In this document: positions 44,138-52,752 of the stretch, one piece after another | Layout: every line of letters begins with the position of its first letter | Position numbering within the stretch: position 1 is the stretch's first letter | Source of the DNA: Paraburkholderia podalyriae | Lineage (GTDB): Bacteria > Pseudomonadota > Gammaproteobacteria > Burkholderiales > Burkholderiaceae | Length of the DNA: 64,000 nt | Assembly (NCBI RefSeq): GCF_014397785.1 | Contig: NZ_VZQQ01000003.1 | Span: forward strand, 186,001-250,000 | Direction of reading: 5' to 3' | Program-made: the position numbers and the translations under genes | Notes under the pieces: generated by a model | The model's input: the letters and a program-made list of their open reading frames with translations, nothing else | Told to the model about the DNA's origin: nothing | Database searches by the model: none

Positions 44138-45298
44138 ATGAATCATGCAACCGATCAATATCAAGACCTTCGCGAAGCCGTTCGCGACCTGTGCAGCCAG
44201 TTTCCGGCGGAGTACTTCCGCAAGGTCGACGAAGAGCGCGGCTATCCTGAAGCCTTCGTTGACGCGCTGACGAAGGCCGGCTGGCTCGCGGCGCTGATTC
44301 CGCAGGAATATGGCGGTTCGGGCCTTGGGCTCACCGAGGCGTCGATCATCATGGAGGAGATCAACCGTTCAGGCGGCAATTCCGGCGCGTGCCACGGACA
44401 GATGTACAACATGGGCACGCTGCTACGCCACGGCTCGGACGCGCAGAAGGAGCGCTATCTGCCGCGCATCGCATCGGGCGAGTTGCGCCTGCAATCGATG
44501 GGCGTAACGGAACCAACAACCGGCACCGATACGACGAAGATCAAGACGACGGCGGTGCGCAAAGGCGACCGCTACGTGATCAACGGACAGAAGGTATGGA
44601 TCTCGCGCGTGCTGCACTCGGACATGATGATCCTGCTCGCGCGCACCACACCCCTCGCCGACGTCAAGAAGAAGAGCGAAGGCATGTCGATCTTTCTCGT
44701 CGATCTTCATGAGGCGGTTGGCAAAGGGCTCACCATTCGTCCGATTCCGAACATGGTGAACCACGAAACGAATGAACTGTTCTTTGACAATCTCGAGATC
44801 CCGGCGGAAAACCTGATCGGTGAAGAAGGCAAAGGATTCAAGTACATTCTTGACGGTCTGAACGCGGAACGCACGCTGATCGCTGCGGAATGTATCGGCG
44901 ACGGCTATTGGTTCATCGACAAGGTCTCGCAATATGTGAAGGACCGCGTCGTGTTCGGCCGGCCGATCGGCCAGAATCAGGGCGTGCAGTTTCCAATTGC
45001 GCGCGCCTACGTCAACGTCGAGGCAGCGAACCTAATGCGTTTCGAAGCCGCCCGGCGCTACGACGCGCACGAGTCTTGCGGTACGCAGGCCAACATGGCG
45101 AAACTGCTCGCAGCTGATGCATCGTGGGAAGCGGCCAACGCCTGTCTGCAGTTCCACGGCGGCTTCGGCTTCGCGTGCGAATACGACGTCGAACGCAAGT
45201 TCCGCGAGACGCGCCTCTATCAGGTTGCGCCTATCTCAACGAACCTGATTCTGTCGTACGTGGCGGAACACGTCCTCGACTTGCCGCGTTCGTTCTGA
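44138..45298 (+). CDS. Acyl-CoA dehydrogenase 1
   Basis: A 386-residue FAD enzyme. VTEPTTGTDTTKIKTTAV and YVINGQKVWIS are the middle-domain signatures; LQFHGGFGFACEYDVER is the C-terminal one. The usual catalytic Glu of the YEGT motif is absent (YQVAPISTN), but Glu244 in GLNAERTL matches the base position of isovaleryl-CoA dehydrogenase, so it should be active on a branched substrate. The ATG at 44138 fits the family start; 44129 is an alternative. It matches PA0879 of the Pseudomonas itaconate cluster by position. Electrons would go to EtfBA. Confidence 0.92.
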   Translation: MNHATDQYQDLREAVRDLCSQFPAEYFRKVDEERGYPEAFVDALTKAGWLAALIPQEYGGSGLGLTEASIIMEEINRSGGNSGACHGQMYNMGTLLRHGSDAQKERYLPRIASGELRLQSMGVTEPTTGTDTTKIKTTAVRKGDRYVINGQKVWISRVLHSDMMILLARTTPLADVKKKSEGMSIFLVDLHEAVGKGLTIRPIPNMVNHETNELFFDNLEIPAENLIGEEGKGFKYILDGLNAERTLIAAECIGDGYWFIDKVSQYVKDRVVFGRPIGQNQGVQFPIARAYVNVEAANLMRFEAARRYDAHESCGTQANMAKLLAADASWEAANACLQFHGGFGFACEYDVERKFRETRLYQVAPISTNLILSYVAEHVLDLPRSF

Positions 45299-45310
45299 CG
45301 GAGAAGCATC

Positions 45311-45815
45311 ATGGGTCCCCTTTCAGGTATCACCGGCGACTTCGTGCGCGATTGGGTTGAACGCGTGTCGAGCCTTGCGTCCACTTGGTATGGGCCAATC
45401 GTTTGCAGGAGAGTCTGACGCTCGACGTCAAACAGCCCGACGCAGTGAACATCGTTCTTCAGTTGCTCGCGCAGGCGGACGTTCTCGTGCGGAATCTCCC
45501 GCCCGGCGCAATGCAGCGACCCTAATCGGTGATCCATACTGCCATACTGCCGTCTCCAAGTTGAGCGCGGAGAGGTCGTTGTGCGTCTGAAAGAGGCTGG
45601 TATCGCGAACGCTCGGGTGAACGACATGCGCGCTGCCTGGAACACGATCAACTGCGCGCGCGTGCCGGCCCTCGATCCGCCACGATTGACGGCTCGGAAT
45701 GAGCCGGAGATGCGCCAGCGCGGCGCTCGCTGAACAAACCAATGCGATCCTGCACGGGTTGGGCATGACGAGAGTCGCATTGCCGGGCTGCGCAACTGGG
45801 GCGTCGTGTAGCATT
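45311..45815 (+). pseudogene. CaiB/BaiF CoA-transferase, decayed
   Basis: Fragments in several frames: MGPLSGI at the start, WANRLQESLTLDVKQPDAVN then LLAQADVLVRNLPPGAM, later KEAGIANARVNDMRAAW, and finally ALAEQTNAILHGLGMTRVAL, in the order of a family III CoA-transferase. The catalytic Asp region is lost and frames shift repeatedly. It sits directly behind acyl-CoA dehydrogenase 1, so the hydratase-dehydrogenase operon once had its own transferase. The intact CaiB-type gene at 48759 may have replaced it. Confidence 0.8.
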
Positions 45816-45960
45816 GACTGGCTTATGCCTCTCCGATGGTCGGGGAAGCGCGGAAGAAGCGGGCTGCGTCACTGCATGGCTGTCCATTGGACTCGGTGCC
45901 GCCTCAGCAAACCTCATTTCTACGTCTACCCACTCACAGCGGCGCAAACACTTAAAGACG

Positions 45961-45984
45961 AAAAGCGCCGCGAAGACGCGGCGC
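45961..45984 (-). terminator. Intrinsic terminator after ETF-QO
   Basis: On the minus strand GCGCCGCG, loop TCTT, CGCGGCGC, then TTTT. The 8-bp stem is perfect and lies just after the stop codon of the ETF-QO gene at 45993. Confidence 0.8.
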
Positions 45985-45992
45985 CCACCGCA

Positions 45993-47666
45993 TTACATAT
46001 TCGGATAGTTCGGACCGCCACCGCCTTCCGGCGTGACCCATACGATGTTCTGCGTCGGATCCTTGATGTCGCACGTCTTGCAATGCACGCAGTTCTGCGC
46101 GTTGATGACGAGCCGCTCGCTGCCATCGTCGTTCTTCACGAACTCGTACACTGCGGCCGGGCAATAGCGCGACTCCGGTCCCGCATAGGTCTGCCAGTTC
46201 ACGTTGACCGGCACGGTCGGATCCTTCAGCGTCAGGTGCGCCGGCTGGTTTTCTTCGTGGTTCGTGTTCGAGATGAACACCGAAGACAACCGGTCGAACG
46301 TCAGCTTGCCGTCCGGTTTCGGATAGGTGATCGGCTTGCACTGAGAAGCCGGCTTCAGCATTTCGTGATCCCAATGCTGGTGATGGAGCGTCCACGGCAC
46401 GTTGCCACCGAGCAGCTTCTGTTCGAGACCGACCATCAGCGTGCCGAGGTACAGACCCTTGCTCATCCACTGCTTGAAATTGCGCGCGCGATACAGCTCG
46501 GTGTAGAGCCACGACGTCTTGAACGCTTCCGGGTAGGCGGTCAGTTCGTCCGACTGACGGCCGGCCTGCACGGCGTCGAACGCGGCGTCGGCCGCGAGCA
46601 TGCCGGTCTTGATCGCGGCGTGCGAGCCCTTGATCCGCGACGCGTTCAGGAAGCCCGCATCGTCACCCACCAGCGCACCGCCCGGGAACACCAGCTTCGG
46701 CAGCGACATCAGGCCGCCCGCGGTGATCGCGCGCGCGCCGTACGACACGCGCTTGCCGCCTTCGAGAATCGCGCGGATCGCCGGATGCGTCTTGTAGCGC
46801 TGGAATTCCTCGAATGGCGACAGATACGGATTCGAGTAGCCGAGGCCGACCACGAAGCCCACCACGACCTGGTTGTTGTCCATGTGATAGAGGAACGAGC
46901 CGCCGTACGTGTCGTTTTCGAGCGGCCAGCCGGCGGTGTGCATCACCAGACCCGGCTTGTGCTTCGCGGGATCGATTTCCCACAACTCCTTGATGCCGAG
47001 GCCATAGACCTGCGGATCGGCGCCGTCGCGCAGCTTGAATTTATCGTTCAATTGACGGCCGAGGTGGCCGCGCGCGCCTTCGCAGAACAGTGTGTACTTC
47101 GCGTGCAGTTCCATGCCGAGCTGGAAGTTCTCGGTCGGCTGGCCGTCTTTGCCGATGCCGAGGTTGCCGGTCGCGACCCCCTTGACCGACCCGTCTTCGT
47201 TGTACAGCACTTCGGCCGCCGGAAAGCCCGGGAAGATTTCCACGCCGAGCGCCTCGGCCTGCTGGCCCAGCCAGCGCGTCACGTTCGCGAGGCTGATCAC
47301 ATAGTTGCCGTGGTTCTTGAAGTTGTCCGGCAGCGCCCAGGCCGGCACGCTCTTCGCGCCCGTCGCCGAGAGGAACAGGAAGCGGTCCTCGGTCACGTCG
47401 ACCGTCAGCGGCGCGCCTTTTTCTTTCCAGTCCGGGATCAGTTCGGTGATCGCGCGCGGGTCCATCACGGCGCCCGACAGGATATGCGCCCCGATCTCCG
47501 AGCCTTTTTCGAGTACGCACACGCCAATGTCAGCGCCTTGTTCGGCGGCGCGCTGCTTCAGGCGAATGGCCGCCGACAGGCCCGCAGGGCCGCCGCCGAC
47601 GATGACGACGTCATATTCCATCGACTCGCGCGGGCCGTACTGCTCAATGATGCTGGGGTGAGACAT
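45993..47666 (-). CDS. Electron-transfer flavoprotein:ubiquinone oxidoreductase
   Basis: A 557-residue inner-membrane-associated enzyme that passes electrons from ETF to ubiquinone. YDVVIVGGGPAGLSAAIRL is the FAD site. Cys502 (YCPAAVYEF) and Cys526, 529 and 532 (NCVHCKTCD) bind the 4Fe-4S cluster. The ATG at 47666 gives the usual length; the frame runs on to 47732. Together with EtfBA at 52-53.7 kb it completes the path from the acyl-CoA dehydrogenases to the respiratory chain. It lies 136 bp behind the CitE-like gene on the same strand and may be the last gene of that unit. It is usually a housekeeping gene, so its place inside a catabolic cluster is notable. Confidence 0.95.
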   Translation of the reverse strand: MSHPSIIEQYGPRESMEYDVVIVGGGPAGLSAAIRLKQRAAEQGADIGVCVLEKGSEIGAHILSGAVMDPRAITELIPDWKEKGAPLTVDVTEDRFLFLSATGAKSVPAWALPDNFKNHGNYVISLANVTRWLGQQAEALGVEIFPGFPAAEVLYNEDGSVKGVATGNLGIGKDGQPTENFQLGMELHAKYTLFCEGARGHLGRQLNDKFKLRDGADPQVYGLGIKELWEIDPAKHKPGLVMHTAGWPLENDTYGGSFLYHMDNNQVVVGFVVGLGYSNPYLSPFEEFQRYKTHPAIRAILEGGKRVSYGARAITAGGLMSLPKLVFPGGALVGDDAGFLNASRIKGSHAAIKTGMLAADAAFDAVQAGRQSDELTAYPEAFKTSWLYTELYRARNFKQWMSKGLYLGTLMVGLEQKLLGGNVPWTLHHQHWDHEMLKPASQCKPITYPKPDGKLTFDRLSSVFISNTNHEENQPAHLTLKDPTVPVNVNWQTYAGPESRYCPAAVYEFVKNDDGSERLVINAQNCVHCKTCDIKDPTQNIVWVTPEGGGGPNYPNM

Positions 47667-47802
47667 ATGCTGATTTCGAGAAATGTGAGAATGCGACAGA
47701 CTCCGGTCCCGTTGGGAAACCGGCCGCGTCATGACGGCTGGCCATTTTTCACTGTGTTGATAGTGGCAAATCCGCGTTTAAAAGCGCGCGCGCCTGAGCG
47801 GA

Positions 47803-48633
47803 TTACGCCTGCAGCGAGCCCGCAGCCGACGCAAGCAGTCGTTGGGCGCGCAACAAGACCGGTCGATCGACCATTTTTCCGTCTACAGTGATCGCGCCGG
47901 GGCCCGATTGCGCCATCGCCTCCACGACACGCTTCGCCCACGCGAGTTGCTGTTCATCGGGTCGATAACACGCATGGACGGCCGCGATCTGCTTCGGATG
48001 AATGCACAGCTTCGCACCGAAACCAATTCTCTTTCCGTTCGTGGCATCGGCGATCAATCGCTCGGCGTCGTTGATGTCGGGCGTGACGCCGTCGACCGGT
48101 TGCTCCAGCCCCGCAACGCGCGAGATCAATGCAAGCTGTGCGCGATACGGATTCAACGCCTCGCGATCTTCCTGCATGCCCATTTCGGCAATGAAATCGA
48201 GCGTGCCGAACATCAGCCGTTCCACGCCGGGCGCCTTGGCAATTTCCATAGCCGACAACATGCCGACAGCCGTTTCGATGAGCGGAAAAACGGGTAGCCT
48301 GCGTCGCGCCAACGAAACCAGGTTGATCACGTCGGACGCGTGCTCTGTCTTTGGAAGCACGATGCCCGCCACGCCATCCAGCGACGCCAGCTTTGCGTCT
48401 GCTTCGAACCAGGGCGTACCCCAGCCATTGATTCGCAGTAGCACAGGACGGCTGCGCGACAGCCATGCGGCGACCGACGCGCGGGCCGAGTCCTTTGCCG
48501 CGGGCTCGACCGCGTCTTCCAGATCGACGATGACGGCATCGGCGCCGCTCGTCAGGGCGCTCTGAAAGCGGTCCGGCCGGCTGCCCGGCACGAACAGATA
48601 AGACTGCGCCGGAAATGGTGAGTTAAGCGACAT
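47803..48633 (-). CDS. HpcH/HpaI-CitE family lyase (citramalyl-CoA lyase-like)
   Basis: A 276-residue TIM-barrel enzyme of the CitE group. SYLFVPGSRPDRF (11-23) binds the CoA end; VDLEDAVEP (36-44), Arg67 in LLRING, Glu120 in PLIETAVGM and Asp146 in FGTLDF are the metal and substrate residues. Relatives cleave malyl-, citramalyl- or citryl-CoA; citramalyl-CoA lyase (Ccl, PA0883) is of the same size and is also beside a CaiB-type transferase. It would give acetyl-CoA and pyruvate. The ATG at 48633 follows AGGAA; the frame extends to 48651. Confidence 0.9.
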   Translation of the reverse strand: MSLNSPFPAQSYLFVPGSRPDRFQSALTSGADAVIVDLEDAVEPAAKDSARASVAAWLSRSRPVLLRINGWGTPWFEADAKLASLDGVAGIVLPKTEHASDVINLVSLARRRLPVFPLIETAVGMLSAMEIAKAPGVERLMFGTLDFIAEMGMQEDREALNPYRAQLALISRVAGLEQPVDGVTPDINDAERLIADATNGKRIGFGAKLCIHPKQIAAVHACYRPDEQQLAWAKRVVEAMAQSGPGAITVDGKMVDRPVLLRAQRLLASAAGSLQA

Positions 48634-48758
48634 TTTGAATTCCTGCTGCACGTCGGTTGTTCAGTTGGTCGCAGGAATGCACCGAGGCACGCCGAGCGAA
48701 GACGGCTCGCCGACAGGCCGCGGCCGCCGCGATGTTCGGCGCCACTCGTCGCATCGGC

Positions 48759-49946
48759 TTACGCCACGCCCAGGTCGCGAAGCGCAGCGATCTCCGAATC
48801 GCTGTAGCCGACCTCGCGCAGAACCTCGGTCGTGTGCTCACCGATCGTCGGCGGACGCGATTCGATCGTTGGCGGCGTGCGCGACAAAGTGGTGGGCGAC
48901 AACACGATCGGCGCGGAACGCGAAAGCCCCGGATAATCGACCCAGTCGAATGCCTTCGATGCTCGGACCACCGGATCGTCGAGTGCTTCGCGCGGCGAAT
49001 AGACCGGGCCGGCCGGAATCTTGGCCTTCTCCAGCGCGTCGAGCGCCTCCGCGCGGTTGCGTGCCGCGCACCACTGCGACATCATCTCGCTCAATATCTG
49101 CCCGTTCTCACCACGGCTCACATCGTCACTGAAGCGCGGATCGTCGATCAGTTCGGGGGCGCCGACCATGTGCGCCCATCGCTTGAACGACGATTGTCCG
49201 ATCACTTGCGCGATGATCCAGCCATCCGCGGTACGGAAGATATCCGATGGCCCATAGCTTGGGCTGCGATTGCCGGTTGCTTGCCTATCGAGGCTCAAAA
49301 CCGATTCCTCGATTAGTACGCCGCTCGCGAAGGTTAATGCCGTCTGCAGCAGCGAGCCTTCCACGACCTGCCCCTTGCCGCTCTTGCGACGCTCGTACAG
49401 CGCCATGACCGTACCGAGCGCACATGACATGGCGGTCGCGAAGTCCACCACCGGCACCATCGCTTTCGCCGGGTTGTTGGGCATGCCTGACAGATACACC
49501 GCGCCGCTCATTGCTTGCCCCACCCCGTCGAATCCGACTCGATGCGCCGCATCCGCGTGCGTTCCGAATGCGGACGACGCCGTCAGGACGATATCCGGCT
49601 TGACCGCACACAAGGATTCGTAATCGAGGCCAAGGTTCGCCAGCGTCTTCGGCGGCATGTTCGCGACAACCACGTCCGCGGTGCGAATCAGCCGCTGCGC
49701 GACCTCTCGTCCCTGTGGGCAATCGATATCTAGCGTCAACGAGCGCTTGTTTCGATTCGACTGCAGAAAGACTGCCCCTTCGCCGCCCTCGGTCACCGGC
49801 ATCACGAAGCGATCCTCGCTGCCGCCGATCCGGTCTATCCGGATCACGTCAGCGCCGAAATCCCCAAGCAGGGCCGCGCAGAACGGGCCGGCGATATAGC
49901 GCCCGAAATCGAGAACACGAATGCCTTCCAGAACCTTCGCCATCAT
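48759..49946 (-). CDS. CaiB/BaiF (family III) CoA-transferase, itaconate-transferase-like
   Basis: A 395-residue family III CoA-transferase. VLDFGRYIAGPFCAALLGDF (11-30) is the N-terminal signature; SNRNKRSLTLDID (63-75) binds CoA; catalytic Asp168 is in VPVVDFATAM. It moves CoA, usually from succinyl-CoA, to a free acid by an aspartyl anhydride. Pairing with the CitE-like gene (125 bp downstream) and the HTD2-like hydratase recalls PA0882/PA0883. The start ATGATG at 49946 follows AAAGGA. It is 13 bp after the crotonase gene, in one operon with it. Confidence 0.92.
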   Translation of the reverse strand: MMAKVLEGIRVLDFGRYIAGPFCAALLGDFGADVIRIDRIGGSEDRFVMPVTEGGEGAVFLQSNRNKRSLTLDIDCPQGREVAQRLIRTADVVVANMPPKTLANLGLDYESLCAVKPDIVLTASSAFGTHADAAHRVGFDGVGQAMSGAVYLSGMPNNPAKAMVPVVDFATAMSCALGTVMALYERRKSGKGQVVEGSLLQTALTFASGVLIEESVLSLDRQATGNRSPSYGPSDIFRTADGWIIAQVIGQSSFKRWAHMVGAPELIDDPRFSDDVSRGENGQILSEMMSQWCAARNRAEALDALEKAKIPAGPVYSPREALDDPVVRASKAFDWVDYPGLSRSAPIVLSPTTLSRTPPTIESRPPTIGEHTTEVLREVGYSDSEIAALRDLGVA

Positions 49947-49959
49947 TCGTTATCCTTTC

Positions 49960-50805
49960 TTATGCACAGCGCGCCGGGGAAACCGGCGTATCCACGGGAA
50001 ATTCGGGCACACGCTTCTCGCGGAACGACTTCACACCTTCGCACACCTCGGCGCCCCCGAAGCCAAGCATTTCAAGCGCGAGGGACGCATCGAAAATCGG
50101 CCCCGCCTGACGCAGCCAGTTATTGAGCGCGTACTTGGTCCAGCGGGTTGCCGAAGGCGCGCCGCTCACGAGCCGCGTCGCGATCGACAGCGCCATCTCC
50201 TGCACGTCCGCGTCGTCCACCGCGACCGATACAAGCCCGATTTGCTCCGCCTTCTCGCCGCTCACGGGTTCACAGAGCATGAGGTGATATTTGGCCTTCG
50301 CCATGCCGCAGAGCAACGGCCAGATAATCGCCGCGTGATCGCCTGCGGCCACGCCCAGTCGCGTATGTCCGTCGACGAGGCGTGCCGAGCGGCCCGCGAC
50401 CGAGATGTCCGCAAGCAGCGCGGCGACAAGACCGGCGCCGACCGCCGAGCCGTGAATCGCGGACACGATCGGCTTCGAGCAGTTGATGATGTTGTAGACG
50501 AGATCCTTGGATTCGCGCCACACGCGCACGCGTGCGTCGAACGAATCGATCATTTCTTCCACCATGTCGAAGTCGCCGCCGGCGGAGAACGATTTCCCCG
50601 CGCCGCATAGGATCACGGCGCCGACGCTCGCATCCTCATCGACGTCGCGCCACACCCGAGCCAGTTCATCGTGCCCGCGTGCGTCGAGCGCGTTGAGCCG
50701 CTCCGGGCGATTCAGCGTGATACGCAGGACCCCGCTCTCGGGACGATCGAACGCAAGACTCGAATAAGAGCCGTACGTGGACGTCTCCTTGTTGCTCTCA
50801 GACAT
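49960..50805 (-). CDS. Crotonase-family protein lacking both catalytic Glu
   Basis: A 281-residue crotonase. The oxyanion segments SFSAGGDF (72-79) and HGSAVGAGLVAALLAD (118-133) are present. At the two Glu positions of enoyl-CoA hydratase it has Val127 and His147 (DGHTRLGVAAGDHAAI), so ordinary hydration is unlikely. It may be an isomerase, decarboxylase, thioesterase or retro-Claisen enzyme. The ATG follows AAGGAGG. It is the second gene of the SDR-crotonase-CaiB-CitE unit, 9 bp after the SDR. Its close link with the transferase suggests a role in the same CoA-ester pathway. Confidence 0.9.
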   Translation of the reverse strand: MSESNKETSTYGSYSSLAFDRPESGVLRITLNRPERLNALDARGHDELARVWRDVDEDASVGAVILCGAGKSFSAGGDFDMVEEMIDSFDARVRVWRESKDLVYNIINCSKPIVSAIHGSAVGAGLVAALLADISVAGRSARLVDGHTRLGVAAGDHAAIIWPLLCGMAKAKYHLMLCEPVSGEKAEQIGLVSVAVDDADVQEMALSIATRLVSGAPSATRWTKYALNNWLRQAGPIFDASLALEMLGFGGAEVCEGVKSFREKRVPEFPVDTPVSPARCA

Positions 50806-50814
50806 ACTTCCTCC

Positions 50815-51606
50815 TTATGTTTGACTCACCGATCGGCGCGACGTGATGCCGCCATCCACCGTGACGATCGTTCCCGATGTGTAGCTCGACTTACTGGACG
50901 CCAGGAAAACGAAGAGCTCCGCAATCTCGTCGACGGTCGCTGCACGGCCGAGCGGATAACCCTTGAGTAATTCGACGAAGCGCGATTCGTCGCCGAGCTC
51001 ACGTTGCGCGTGGCCCTTCAGCACCTTCCTGATGCGCTCGGTTTCCACTGGGCCCGGATTCACGCCGACTACGCGAACGCCGTCGTCCGCGAGGCTACGG
51101 CCCCCCAGCGCGCGCGTGAATGCCATCAGCGCCGCATTACCAGTCGAACCGGCGATGTAGTTGAAATCGAAATTCTCTCCACCGTTGCCGATGTTGTTCA
51201 GAATCACACCGCGGCGACGCGCGGCCATTTCCGGATAAAGCGCGCGGATGAGGTTGATGTAGCCGAATACTTTCAGCTCCCAGCCGCTACGCCACTGCGC
51301 CTCGTCGACATCCCAAAGCGTGCCCGCCGGGATGCTTCCCGCGTTGTTGATCAGCACGTCGACGCCTCGTGCAAATTCGGCCACTCGCGCAATTGCGCCT
51401 TGCCCGGTCATGTCGATCGCGAGCACATCGACGTCAACGTCCCAGCTCGACACAATCTCTTGCGCCACCAATTCCAGTTTTTCAGCGCAGCGGGCCACGA
51501 GGCACAAGCGGCAGCCCTCTCGTGCGAAGGCCTTCGCAATGCCGGCTCCGATTCCTTGCGAAGCACCGGTAACGAGGACTGATCGCCCTTCAAGATCCAG
51601 TTTCAT
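50815..51606 (-). CDS. Short-chain dehydrogenase/reductase without the usual Ser and Lys
   Basis: A 263-residue SDR. TGASQGIG (13-20) is the cofactor loop and NNAG (87-90) is present. The active site normally has Ser and Tyr-x3-Lys; here the Ser region is NNIGNGG and the Tyr motif is YIAGS (Tyr150, Ser154), so Lys and Ser are both replaced. It may bind NAD(P) and act by another mechanism, or have a very specific substrate. The ATG at 51606 is chosen because the upstream frame (to 51687) has no SDR sequence. It is the first gene of the unit that continues to CitE and ETF-QO; the promoter lies at 51694-51730. Confidence 0.88.
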   Translation of the reverse strand: MKLDLEGRSVLVTGASQGIGAGIAKAFAREGCRLCLVARCAEKLELVAQEIVSSWDVDVDVLAIDMTGQGAIARVAEFARGVDVLINNAGSIPAGTLWDVDEAQWRSGWELKVFGYINLIRALYPEMAARRRGVILNNIGNGGENFDFNYIAGSTGNAALMAFTRALGGRSLADDGVRVVGVNPGPVETERIRKVLKGHAQRELGDESRFVELLKGYPLGRAATVDEIAELFVFLASSKSSYTSGTIVTVDGGITSRRSVSQT

Positions 51607-51693
51607 AGATCGCCTGCCTGAACACCGGGGGGCCGCATGCCGTGCTTCGAGCGCGGTCGAGATGCAGGTCAATCGTGTCCGCTGCACATGGAG

Positions 51694-51730
51694 ACGTCAA
51701 TGCGGGCGTCGACGTTGTTCCGTCCGTCGA
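51694..51730 (-). promoter_or_regulatory. Composite regulon promoter for the SDR-CaiB-CitE unit
   Basis: On the minus strand TTCGACGGACGGAA (51730-51717), a slightly degenerate box, 17 bp, then TTGACG (51699-51694). The SDR start is 87 bp further. It faces away from the etfBA promoter. Confidence 0.66.
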
Positions 51731-51807
51731 AATGCGGGCGGCACGCCGCATTATCTCAACCGCGAAAACTGGGCTTACCGAGGTGGATAAGCAGGCACCG
51801 TGCGGTT

Positions 51808-51844
51808 TTTGAAGTACGGAATCATTGATCGGGCGATATTGACG
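51808..51844 (+). promoter_or_regulatory. Composite regulon promoter for etfBA
   Basis: The box TTTGAAGTACGGAA (51808-51821), 17 bp, then TTGACG (51839-51844). A possible -10 (CACTGT) lies 18 bp later. The etfB start is 145 bp downstream of the -35. Confidence 0.72.
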
Positions 51845-51989
51845 CGCCAACCCGTCGACCGACACTGTTGATCCCGAGGCACGTATGGCGGCTCACGCGC
51901 GGCTAGACGATTTGTCGCTGAAGCAAAACAGGTACGATTCAAGGTCCGCAAAATTGAAAGCGGAGTGTTGGACACAAAGGAGGCACAGA

Positions 51990-52739
51990 GTGAAAGTATT
52001 GGTCCCTGTCAAGCGCGTGGTCGACGCGAATGTGAAGGTCGGCGTGAAGTCGGACGGCACGGGTGTCGACATTGCAAACGTAAAGATGTCGATGAATCCG
52101 TTCGATGAAATCGCGGTGGAAGAGGCAGTGCGACTGAAGGAAGCGGGCGTAGCGACGGAGGTGATTACCGTATCGATCGGTGTCACGCAGGCTCAGGAAA
52201 CGCTGCGCACGGCGCTGGCAATTGGCGCAGACCGTGCGATTTTCGTCGAGGCGAATGCTGGCTTGGAACCGCTGGCGGTTGCCAAGGTGCTGAAGGCGCT
52301 AGTCGACAAAGAACAGCCGTCGCTGGTCATTCTCGGCAAACAGGCCATCGACGACGATTCGAACCAGACCGGACAGATGCTCGCGGCGCTCGCGAACCTG
52401 CCGCAGGCGACGTTCGCGTCGAAGGTGGTGGTTGCCGACGGTAAAGCGACGGTGTCGCGCGAAGTCGATGGCGGTGCCGAAACGCTGTCGCTGACGCTGC
52501 CCGCCGTGGTGACGACCGATCTGCGCCTGAACGAGCCGCGCTACGTGACGTTGCCGAACATCATGAAGGCGAAAAAGAAGCCGCTGGAAACGCTCAAGCC
52601 CGAAGAGCTCGGCGTCGATGTCACGCCGCGTCTGAAGACGCTGAAGGTCGCCGAGCCGCCAAAACGCTCCGCCGGTGCGAAGGTGCCGGACGTGAAGACG
52701 CTGGTCGAGAAGCTGAAGACCGAAGCGAAGGTGCTGTGA
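51990..52739 (+). CDS. etfB: Electron transfer flavoprotein subunit beta
   Basis: A 249-residue Etf[20 protein letters not shown] is the N-terminus; [18 protein letters not shown] and [20 protein letters not shown] (AMP-binding and recognition regions) are typical, and [17 protein letters not shown] is the recognition loop that docks on acyl-CoA dehydrogenases. The start is GTG 51990 after AAAGGAGG; the frame extends to 51885. It takes electrons from acyl-CoA dehydrogenases and, with EtfA, passes them to ETF-QO. Confidence 0.96.
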   Translation: MKVLVPVKRVVDANVKVGVKSDGTGVDIANVKMSMNPFDEIAVEEAVRLKEAGVATEVITVSIGVTQAQETLRTALAIGADRAIFVEANAGLEPLAVAKVLKALVDKEQPSLVILGKQAIDDDSNQTGQMLAALANLPQATFASKVVVADGKATVSREVDGGAETLSLTLPAVVTTDLRLNEPRYVTLPNIMKAKKKPLETLKPEELGVDVTPRLKTLKVAEPPKRSAGAKVPDVKTLVEKLKTEAKVL

Positions 52740-52752
52740 GGAGACACGAGAT

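Noticed and set aside
45699..47891. A 730-codon open frame on the plus strand
   Set aside because: It is antisense to the ETF-QO gene, whose FAD and 4Fe-4S motifs are clear. The translation is rich in Arg/His/Val with no domain, as expected from the opposite strand of a GC-rich gene. Only its first codons match the CaiB ghost.
49228..49240. A GTACGGAA sequence resembling the regulon box
   Set aside because: It lies inside the CaiB-type coding region, lacks the left half and has no TTGAC at 17 bp; probably chance.
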